Source: Chelonoidis abingdonii
Taxonomy: Eukaryota > Chordata > Testudines > Testudinidae
Length of the DNA: 64,000 nt
Direction of reading: 5' to 3'
Assembly (NCBI RefSeq): GCF_003597395.2
Contig: NC_133777.1
Span: 14,111,917-14,175,916 of the forward strand
In this document: positions 55,904-64,000 of the stretch, piece by piece
Layout of the letters: each line of letters begins with the position of its first letter
Numbering within the stretch: position 1 is the first letter of the stretch
Notes under the pieces: model-generated
Told to the model about the DNA's origin: nothing
The model's database searches: none
The model's input: the letters and a program-made list of their open reading frames with translations, nothing else
Made by a program: the position numbers and the translations under genes

Positions 55904-57217
55904 GTTAATTGCTTCAGGAACATTTTCTCAAAGGCAAAAACAGATGCTGTATGTTCAGAAAGGAAGATGTTTATAGGTAATCCAAACAAGCGTTGCCATT
56001 TTTTGAGATAATGACATCTATGAGGAAGTGATTTTTACACAGAAATTCAAATTATATTAGAACAAAAGGCCTAACCCCATAGCTACAGGAGTGAGAAATA
56101 AAATATTCCACTGATCAACAGGTACATCCTGTCTCTCAAAATTAAAAATAAACGCATGAAGGTTAAATACATAGGTGGCCATAAATGACCAATCTAACAA
56201 GATTTGCAAGGATTTTCAAAGATTTCTCTGATTTTCAGAAGACAAATATCAATGCCAGAAATAGTTTGCATTAGTGTTTCATCTCACATTCCTCAAATAG
56301 TTTAATCTGAGCTCATTATATATCAGTATATTTCAGTGCTTTTAAAAAGAAATATTATTAGACTAATAGTCTCACTGACTCCTATTCAGATTCTTACTTC
56401 ATCCCCTAATATACTGACAAAATTTGAAGAGGGACAAATCACTATTTAAAGCAAGGGCTCAGGTCAGAAGACAGCTGCCATCTGCAGAAAGGTCTATTTC
56501 CAAAAAAAAAAAAAAAAAAAAAAAACGGATGTGGCTTTCTTCTGTTGAGATCATAGAATGTGCATTGCCAAAAAAGGGAAGATTACGAAAGGAAAAGGGA
56601 ACAGGTTGAACTTGGCAAACTGAATCCACACGACACTTCCTTAAAATAACTAAAACAGGTTGAAAATTTCATAACATTTTCCATTACAATTTTCAATTTC
56701 AGTTAATTAACAAAACAAAATTTTTGTTAACATTTCTGCAACATTAGTTTTATTTTTCATCCAGCTTTATGGAACATGATCTTTAAATGAGAACTGTTCA
56801 TTTTTGCCTCCTCTAACCAACAAATACCAAAAGTTATTTAAAAAAAATTATTTTACATCAGCAGCATCTTTTGCCAAGTCTCCTTGCATTTAGAAGATTT
56901 TGCTGCAAAGGACAATTATTAGAGAAGTCAAATCTTTTATGGATCTCGAATATTGTGATTGGTCAGACAGTTAGCCAAACTGAAGGTTACCCAAATCAAT
57001 CCAAGGACACCAATGTATTAATTACAGGTGAAATATATTATTTATAAAATTCTAAATGAATGTTAATAGGCCAGCCATCCAACACCTTTGACAATACATC
57101 AAACAAACAGACTTATCAACTCCCCGTAGCAGAACAATGAATAGTCTCCTCTCCATCAACAATTAGGTGTACTTAAAAAACAAAACCACCACCAACTCTT
57201 TAAAATGATAACTAAAC
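55904..57217. other. Unannotated AT-rich stretch with poly-A
   Basis: A 24-bp poly-A run at 56502-56525. The rest is AT-rich with no recognised feature. Confidence 0.45.
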
Positions 57218-58458
57218 TGTTACACTAACAGCACCCCAAGAGAGAGGGACTCCCTGGTATCAGCTGGCCTGACCAGTGTACCCCAACTCATGGGTGTCCA
57301 TGTTCAGTATCCAAAAGGCATCATCACTGGAATTCTAATGTCATACTGGTAATTAATATTGTGAAATTTGTGTATTAATTCTACATGTGGAGTTATGACT
57401 GTTCTCTGATACGATATTTTAAAGCCTATATTTGAAAACAGGTCTTCCCCTGTCTTGTGTACAAATGAAGCATGACTGACCAGCAACACGGGGATTGCCA
57501 TTTATATATACTGTAAAAAAAACCATCAAAATTCACAAGATAGTTGGGGAGTCAGCATTTTCACATCACAAAAAACTGTATTTGCTCGTCTGACTGGGCT
57601 GGTCATCAGGCAGAGACAACGAAGGCATATTTACATGCAAGCTAAACATAGCCATCAGAGGAACAAGTGGGGAAAGAGGACCACTTAATCTTGACGGGAG
57701 ATGAAGACTGCATCCTCAAGAAGCCTTCTAGCCTCTTGAAACAGGGGTCAATGAATTTTGAGGGAGCGGCAGAGAACTTCTACATTATCCATCATTCGAG
57801 GGACTAAAGAGGCCAGAGCTCTTGTGGTTTCAGAAAGATGGGTCCTTCAGCCAAGGCTGAAGTCTCTGGATTATTGGTGAGAAATCTACATAGGCAACTA
57901 TTGTTATGGGCTGAGATTAAGTTTTAGTCTTGGAAGGGTAATTCCTACTTTTGTTTCCTATCTTTTCTAACCCTTATTACTTCTACTTGGTATCACTTAA
58001 CCTATGACTTTTGTTAAATACACTTGTGTTACTTTTTCTATGCACCAGTGCAGTGCTTTGATTAACACAATCAAAGTTTGTTAATGCTAGTAAGATGGTA
58101 AACTGATGATGTACTCTTTATTTAAAGGGAACAGTGAAAATAATAACTTCTCTAAATCTCCAAGGAGAGGGCTGGACACTTCAGGGCAGATTGTTTTGGA
58201 GAATCTGGGACTGGAGTGTGTTTGGTGTCACCCCTGCATAAGGTAACTGGGTGACAGACACTAGAGCGGGGCTGCTGTGTTGTAGTCAGGCTGCTGGGGT
58301 CAGAGTGCTGAACCAGAGCTGCAAGGCACAGAGACGCATGCTTGTCTGCTAGCTGTTGGTGTCTGGGCTGTGAGCCGCAGCAGAGCATTTAAAGCATCTA
58401 GGGTTACAGGGAGGCAGTGACACAATTAGTGGTCTGGATCTCACCCTAGAACGTCACA
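57218..58458 (+). mobile_element. Probable solo LTR with uncertain 5' border
   Basis: The 3' half (GTTTTAGTCTTGGAAGGGTA, TTTGTTAAATACACTTGTGT, CACCAGTGCAGTGCTTTGAT, GTGGTCTGGATCTCACCCTA to ACGTCACA at 58458) follows a long turtle LTR I recall. The 5' border may be TGTTACACTAACAGCACC at 57218. The heptamer CACTAAC occurs at 57223-57229 and 58457-58463, which could be a duplication that includes part of the end, but it does not sit exactly at a TG start. Boundaries are therefore tentative. Confidence 0.55.
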
Positions 58459-58949
58459 CTAACGTATCAAAAATCCCTAAGCCAAACCCATCAAACAATG
58501 TTCCTCACAAAAATAGGCTGGGTAAACAGATAAGGCAGAGCAAGTTCTAATAGGCATTTTAATGTCAAGGCAGGTCAGTAAGTTTATAATTATCTCCAGT
58601 ACTCCCATTATCTGTACCATTATTAATCTGTAGCAGAATGGGCCTCAAAGGTGTGATGTTCATTCCCACCTTGAAAACCAGAGAAAGGCAAAAAATTGCT
58701 TCCAGCCTGATCCCTATATTTGAATGTCCTGATAGTCAGCATAAGCAAAGGACAAGCATATTGGTAATAGATGGAAATAGAGTGTGGAAAATGGTTTTTG
58801 ATCAGTTTAGCAGAATGACCAGAATTTATTCGCCCAACAATAGAAACCAGAGCCAAAAGTTTAATGCATGACCAGAAGGCACTTGGATGTTGTGGTGATG
58901 AGGACAGTGTATGAACCTGAATGGAACAAACTCCATGAGTAAAACCTGG
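58459..58949. other. Unannotated stretch
   Basis: No feature recognised. Two frames overlap on opposite strands at 58623-58871 without domain content. Confidence 0.4.
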
Positions 58950-58957
58950 GCTAAGAG

Positions 58958-59234
58958 CAGGTCTACACTACAGCCGGGATCAATGCTCTGAGATCGATCC
59001 ACCGGCGGTTGATTTAGTGGGTCTAGTAAAAACCCGCCAAATCGACAGCAGATTACTCTTCTCGTGCGGGGTAGAGTACAGGGGTCGACTGGAGAGTCAA
59101 GTAAGTCGACGGGAGATTTTCTCCCGTCGACCCCCCCACAGTGTAGATCCCATGGTAACTCGACCTAAGCTACATTATTCACATAGCTGGAGTTGCAGAG
59201 CGTAGGTCGACTTACCACGATAATGTAGATATAG
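58958..59234. mobile_element. hAT-type MITE, CAGGTCTACACTAC end
   Basis: Left end CAGGTCTACACTAC is inverse-related to the right end ATAATGTAGATATAG. Flanks GCTAAGAG (58950-58957) and CCTAAGAC (59235-59242) share the central CTAAGA, 6 of 8. Inside are repeated GTCGACTT/AAGTCGAC-type motifs and a hairpin GGGAGATTTTCTCCC at about 59111-59125. No coding capacity. The left end matches the inverse of the hAT end at 37565. Confidence 0.8.
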
Positions 59235-59574
59235 CCTAAGACTCTCAGGATTTGGACCTATAAGCAGCAATCACTAAAACTAAATTCCATTGCACTAGGA
59301 AATGAGAAAATTTGAGCTGCTTAAATATTGACCAATTCACACAGAGATTCAGAAAGTGCATCTGGGATTCAAGCATTCTTGGGTTTGCAATTGACTGAAG
59401 AAAGACCAGAGGGTGGGCAGGGAGAGAAGGAACAGAGCGAGTCAGAGAGAAAACATCCAATGAAAAAGTACACACACTAAGTATGCTGCGTACAGGAATT
59501 CCTCATGTGGCAGCCACACCAAGACTTCAAATCTTGATCACACTGTTCAGGACAGTTTAATCCCAAATACAAGA
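59235..59574. other. Unannotated stretch
   Basis: Nothing recognised. Confidence 0.4.
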
Positions 59575-60030
59575 GTCCAGCAGAGGGCAACAAAAATGAT
59601 TAGGGGTCTGAAGCACATGATTTATGAGGCGAGGCTGAGGGAACTGGGATTATTTAGTCTGCAGAAGAGAAGAATGAGGGGGGACTTGATAGCTGTTTTC
59701 AACTACCTGAAAGGAGGTTCCAAGGAGGATGGATCTAGACTGTTCTCAGTGGTACCAGGTGACAAGATCAAGGAGTAATGGTCTCAAGTTGCAGTGGCCG
59801 AGGTTTAGGTTGAATATTAGGAAAAACTTTTTCATTAGGAGGGTGGTGAAGCATTGGAATAGGTTACCTAGGGAGGTGGTGGAATCTCCTTTCTTAGAAG
59901 TTTTTAAAGTCAGACTTGACAAAGCCGGGGCTGGGATGATTTAGTTGGGGATTGGTCCTGCTCTGAGCAGGGGGTTGGACTAGATGACCTCCTGAGGTCC
60001 CTTCCAACCTTGATATTCTATGATTCTATT
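59575..60030 (+). mobile_element. CR1 LINE 3' end with ORF2 C-terminal remnant
   Basis: Begins GAGTCCAGCAGAGGGCAACA and ends in the microsatellite-like CR1 tail TATTCTATGATTCTATT. Two plus-strand frames give the ORF2 C-terminus: 59596-59778 ([34 protein letters not shown]) and, after a one-base shift near 59775, 59790-59944 ([40 protein letters not shown]). The 3' untranslated part has GGGGGTTGGACTAGATGACC and TCCTGAGGTCCCTTCCAACC. A 5'-truncated, relatively young copy by its good match to the usual end. Confidence 0.93.
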
Positions 60031-61816
60031 AAACAATTTTCAGTGCCAATTCAGCAGCAGAGCTCCATCTCTGATCAATATTGCCACAATCAATTTCCTA
60101 GTATGTGTGAATGTAGTGTGAGGTCATAAACACAAAGCTTTTAAGCAGCAACTAAAAAAACTCCCTAACCAGGAAGTTCCTACATTTACTAAGCTCCCTG
60201 CTGCAACACATCTTGCTCTATAACCTCAGTGTGGATCAGACTTTGAATATTTGCAATTGAGAAATGTGGTTAGAAGTTTTCTCTTGAGTTCCTTTACTGA
60301 ATCGTCTCCAGGATGTTCTTTTTCTCTGATTTGTGTGTTCTGGATATTTGAGGTAGTAAGTGGAAGATTTCTTCAAAACAAGGGGGGATGAAAAACTAGC
60401 ATCTCTCTACCTCTCCCTTCGCTTCTGACCAGCAAAGTAACAATAAAAAGTCATACCTAATTCACCATTGTGTTACTCCAGTTTTACAGCAGAGTAACTC
60501 CATTAATTTACATGAACCTACATGCACGCACAATGGTAGTAACAGAGCAGTGAATCAAGTAGAGGATTTTTTTTAAAAAACACAACAGGATATAATCCTA
60601 ATTTGGGCAAATTGTGCCTCATTCACACATGTTAAGGTAACATATTCCTCAGAAATTATACTCCTGTTATCCATGCAAGTTTTTTTTAACTTCTGAGAGA
60701 GAGAGAGAGAGAGAGAGCGTGAACTGTGACTCAGTGAGATTAGGTTCAGAGACACATTACAGTGAGCGAAATTAACTGTGCCCATTATCCTTCAGCTTCC
60801 CCCTGTGCCATGATGCACGTACTCATTCCCTCAATGCAAGAGGCAGCTTTCCCTGCTTGAAAGTCAATTTGAGTGTAGACATTATGGAACTGTGGTGGAA
60901 GTCTCCGGATTTCTTTTGTACTGTAGAAACCAGCAAAACAAAGATTTCCATATTTGCCTTCTATGTAACCCTTTCACATACCTTTACTCTTTGCCTACAC
61001 TGATGGTCATTTGCAGATAATACAGCTACATAGAGGGGAATGATATCAGTTCAGTAATTCTTGCAGTCATAAATTGGGCTTCTGAGAGAAACAAATTTGA
61101 CTTTCTTAGCTTCTTGATGCAGTTTCACAGTGCACTGAGTTGTCTTCTTTCTTGGAACAGCATACATGCACCCCAGTGGGGTCAATAGAGAGACTCCCAG
61201 TGATATCAATGGGTCTTGGATCATACCTATAGATAATATGGACATTCACACTGCAGAAAGAGTCAGACTTGTATTTCCCATCATTGTTAATGGAAGCTGT
61301 GTGCCTTGATTTCAAGCATGGATGCAAATGTACTTCCATCCTGCACTGGCAACTGTATATGGACAGAGGAAATTGCATTGCTTCAGAAGCCACTTATGAG
61401 TAGTCAGGAAAAAGAATAAAGCTTTGTAATACAAAGTTAATTCTAGAATAGGGGATGCTGATCCAAAGTTTAAATGGACATTTGTGATCATGGTGCTGAA
61501 AGCCCTTACACTCATGCAGCAGATATTTGTAGAATTAACCAGGACTTGGATGAAGCACTTACATTTTTTGTAGAGGTAAAACGAATCATGAAGATACATC
61601 ACCTATGACCTCTCCGTGCCCAGTTGCTGCTGCCATAGTGTTGCAGATATCTGCATATGTTCCTTTTCCAGATTTTTCATAACAATCCTTTTTCGCATCT
61701 GACATCAGCCCGTCTTTTAACTGCACTCCCCATTTCTCAGTTGTCCTTTGTAGACAAGATAGTAATTCTAGTATAGGACTTGTATCATCATAGAAAAGGA
61801 TTAGTGCCAACATGTA
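60031..61816. other. Unannotated stretch with GA microsatellite
   Basis: GA repeat at about 60694-60718. Near 60470-60530 a short palindrome (TTACTCCAGTTTTACAGC, GAGTAACTCC) recalls the small MITE family. Minus-strand frames at 61051-61813 are short and overlap one another; none carries a domain I know. Confidence 0.4.
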
Positions 61817-62127
61817 GGGCCAGGTCCTCCACTAGTATAAGCCAGTGGTCCCCAACCTTTTCATCTGGCGGGTGCCGGACGAAGGACTGTGGTGGCGGTC
61901 GAGCATCCGCCAAAATGCCGCCAGATTTCGGCGGCGACATCTCTCGATGATATCGCTTGTTGGTGGCAAGCGGCGCCATCGAGAGGGGTCGCCACCCAAA
62001 TGCCATCCCGCTGGCCAGGACACCGGCGCATTTACATCCTCTGCGGGCACCGCATTGGGGACCTCTGGTATAAGCCAACTTGGCCACTTTGAACTATGTC
62101 AATTTACACCAACTGAAGATTTAGCTC
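61817..62127. mobile_element. Small MITE (GGGCCAGGT arms) split by a hAT element
   Basis: Left arm 61817-61842 (GGGCCAGGTCCTCCACTAGT) and right arm to about 62127 (ATTTACACCAACTGAAGATT TAGCTC) belong to the same small MITE as at 23281 and 54729. The hAT element at 61843-62067 interrupts it. Confidence 0.65.
61843..62067. mobile_element. hAT element, 225 bp, perfect 8-bp TSD
   Basis: Starts CAGTGGTCCCCAACC and ends CATTGGGGACCTCTG, inverted matches of the common hAT end CAGNGGTCCCCAACC. GTATAAGC flanks both sides exactly (61835-61842, 62068-62075). The body is GC-rich and holds the repeats CGGCGGCGA and AGCGGCGCC. Overlapping frames on both strands are compositional. No transposase. Confidence 0.9.
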
Positions 62128-62639
62128 TTATTACAGACTTCTGACAGAGATGTTCTTCCACAGCTAAAGAAAAGGAAAAAGAAACCCTCGTGCTGTAACA
62201 GGTATAGCTATCTCTGCTGTGATTCTCTAATGAATTCCATAAACTGTCACTTCAGCAAAGGATACAGAGCTACTTATAGAAGCTACAGTGAAACCCAGAC
62301 AACCTTCAGCTTCATTTATCAGCAGGCTTGTAGGCAACTGAACTGTAGACAATAAAGGATAATCTGCATCAGAACACTGCAATGAGAACTGTTAAACTAC
62401 CAGTGTGATTTACTGGCTATTGCTGCCCGTTATCTTTCATGGATATCAGTTTGTTTCATCTGTGTATTATGGCATATGCTTTTCCTTATATAGTACAGAC
62501 CCCAGTTCAGCACCCCTGCCCTCATTGGCAAAAGGTCCCCATGCTGCAAAGACTTAGCCACATGCTTATCTTTACACATTTGATTAGTACTTTTGATTTC
62601 AAAAGTACTACTGACAATATGCAAAGTTCAGCATGTGTT
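62128..62639. other. Unannotated stretch
   Basis: No feature recognised. Confidence 0.4.
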
Positions 62640-62952
62640 TAAAGTTTTTGCAGGGTTACTGCCTTGGGCCCAAATTCCAGAAGGCATTTAAGCATGTACT
62701 TAAATCCATCCTTATTAAGGACAACACTTAACCATATGCTGAAAAATAAGAATATGCTTAAGTCATATGGAAGTCAATGGGATTCAGGCTCATGTTTAAA
62801 GTTAAGCATGTGCTGAAGTGCAGTGCTGAATAGGGATGCTTTGTTGAATCAAGACCTCTAGCACATTCTTAACACTAAGCACATACATAAAAATCCTATT
62901 GATTCCAATGGGATTTAAGCACATGTGTAAATGCTTTGCTGAAATGCCTTTA
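62640..62952. repeat. Old AAGCACATG-type interspersed repeat
   Basis: Repeated motifs TTTAAGCATGTACTTAAATC, AAAGTTAAGCATGTGCTGAA, CAATGGGATTTAAGCACATG occur in tandem-like fashion with GTCAATGGGATT centres. It matches an old sauropsid repeat from memory; class unclear. Related short copy at 51640. Confidence 0.6.
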
Positions 62953-62966
62953 AATGCCTTAAAACA

Positions 62967-62978
62967 CACACACACACT
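62967..62978. repeat. CA microsatellite
   Basis: ACACACACACAC preceded by AAAA. Confidence 0.8.
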
Positions 62979-63049
62979 CCTGAGATTATGGAATAGAAGG
63001 TTTAAATCCTAATGGAGTGACTGATGAGGACATCCACCACTAGCTTGAC

Positions 63050-63081
63050 ACCCCCCCCCCCAAAAAAAAAAGAGAGAGAGA
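63050..63081. repeat. C-run, A-run and GA-run
   Basis: About twelve C, then ten A, then GAGAGAGAGAG in direct succession. Confidence 0.85.
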
Positions 63082-63480
63082 GATTAGTCTAGATTCCAAA
63101 GGGCCTTTCTAAGCAGCAGTTAATCTCTTATTATTTGATTCTACTTTTTACATTCAGAAAGCCAAAAACTTCAGTGCTCACAATCAGGCATTTCATTTTT
63201 CATACACTTTTTAATTTAACTGGCCATCTTGTAAAGTTACATTTCTCCTCCCGGTGACCTTACTTCTTTAGTTTGAAAATGGAGATTTCTTTTGCTGCTT
63301 TGTGCAGAATACAGCTGTGCTGAGCTAAGTAATTCTGTTTCACAGAGGATTTCAGTATTTCTAAGTGTGGTTTCATTCCAATTCAAAACAAAAACTAAAA
63401 TATTTGAAGTTCTCCATGAAAGGAAATAGACCCTAGAAACCCTGGAGCTGCCCACAAGGCTGGCTGCTTCGGGACCAGAG

Positions 63481-63541
63481 AAGCTTGGGTTAACTAAGGG
63501 GTCAGACAGGCAAGCTTGGGTTAACTAAGGGGTCAGACAGA
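63481..63541. repeat. Tandem duplication, 31-bp unit, two copies
   Basis: AAGCTTGGGTTAACTAAGGG then GTCAGACAGGC, repeated at 63512 with no internal change. A recent local duplication. Confidence 0.92.
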
Positions 63542-64000
63542 CAGAAAAATCTGGCACCTGCCTGGGTTCTATCTGTACTTCAGCAAAATCCATCTGTCAC
63601 CATGAAATACTCCGTCATCATCAAACTCTGACGAAACAATGTTTTGTTGGAATTTTTCTGACCAGCTCAAGTACAAAACACATTTAAGACTCTTCCTTTG
63701 ATGTCATCAGCAAGTAGTACTCAAAACCAGCTCAGAGAGGAACTCAACAGTAACGAAATGGAAAGGCAGTTTTTAGGTCTATTAGCTTCATTATTCCCTG
63801 GAACAAATTTGCATAAGACCATATGAGCAGCAGCTCCCTCTGAGCAGTCACCCTTTCAAAATACTGCAGGGAGCCACATCAGTTTCAATAGCAGTCTCTC
63901 AACCTAAACATTCAGGTTCTCAGTCAGATGTTCCTATGGGCCTGACACTGGGCAATGACTTCCTGAGGTCCCCGTTGTGGCCAGATGTCACTCTGCAGCA
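63542..64000. other. Unannotated stretch
   Basis: No feature recognised up to the window end. Confidence 0.4.

Noticed and set aside
58623..58871. Opposing 77-codon frames
   Set aside because: Mirror frames on both strands with no domain; chance given the low stop density here.
63481..63541. CRISPR-like repeat
   Set aside because: Only two direct copies with no spacer; a simple tandem duplication in vertebrate DNA.

Overview
The window looks like vertebrate, sauropsid nuclear DNA, most likely from a turtle (Testudines). The base for this is the mix of repeats: CR1 LINE 3' ends of two ages, Penelope-like elements, hAT-type MITEs with CAGGTCTACACT-like or CAGTGGTCCCCAACC ends, MIR-type SINEs, several long solo LTRs and an R4/Dong-type LINE. 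The species call is recognition from memory and was not tested by a search. I find no host protein-coding exon, tRNA, rRNA or CRISPR array that I can defend. Almost every open frame is short and random, or lies inside a transposable element. The window is best read as intergenic or intronic DNA.

Layout. 1-9 kb: AT-rich unique DNA with a short TIR element (889-1082), a foldback repeat (2055-2200), a long-TIR MITE (2637-2924), a CR1 fragment on the minus strand (3298-3640) and a GC-rich hAT element with an 8-bp duplication (4970-5384). 9-18 kb: an LTR-like block, SINE and MIR pieces, a hAT element (14616-14970), then a cluster in which a Penelope-like element sits inside a CR1 copy with a 12-bp target-site duplication (TSD), followed by a Penelope foldback with a 15-bp TSD. 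Both Penelope pieces carry a hammerhead-like core. 19-21 kb: a rearranged LTR retrotransposon bounded by a 5-bp TSD. 23-33 kb: three solo LTRs with TSDs. 35-37.6 kb: a disturbed hAT-like region with an N gap (37386-37428) and probable assembly error. 42-45 kb: a solo LTR, a 733-bp hAT element with a perfect 8-bp TSD, a MIR and a 123-bp MITE.

46.2-50.9 kb is the most unusual region. It is an R4/Dong-type retrotransposon arranged as plus-head, minus near-full-length body, plus-head-and-tail, flanked on both sides by TA microsatellites. Its minus-strand body holds the only long reading frame in the window (527 codons, reverse transcriptase). The head has Pol III A-box and B-box matches. 52-64 kb: further solo LTRs, a hAT MITE, a CR1 3' end with a decayed ORF2 C-terminus, and a hAT element with a perfect 8-bp TSD.

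The elements do not work together as a pathway; they record successive insertions. One regularity is notable: three unrelated insertions (LTR at 23350, LTR at 54769, hAT at 61843) each interrupt a copy of the same small MITE whose arms begin GGGCCAGAT and end in a TTTACACC motif. Some stretches (35.2-37.4 kb, 50.1-50.4 kb, 20.1-20.6 kb) look like poor consensus sequence and should be checked against reads before any biological reading.
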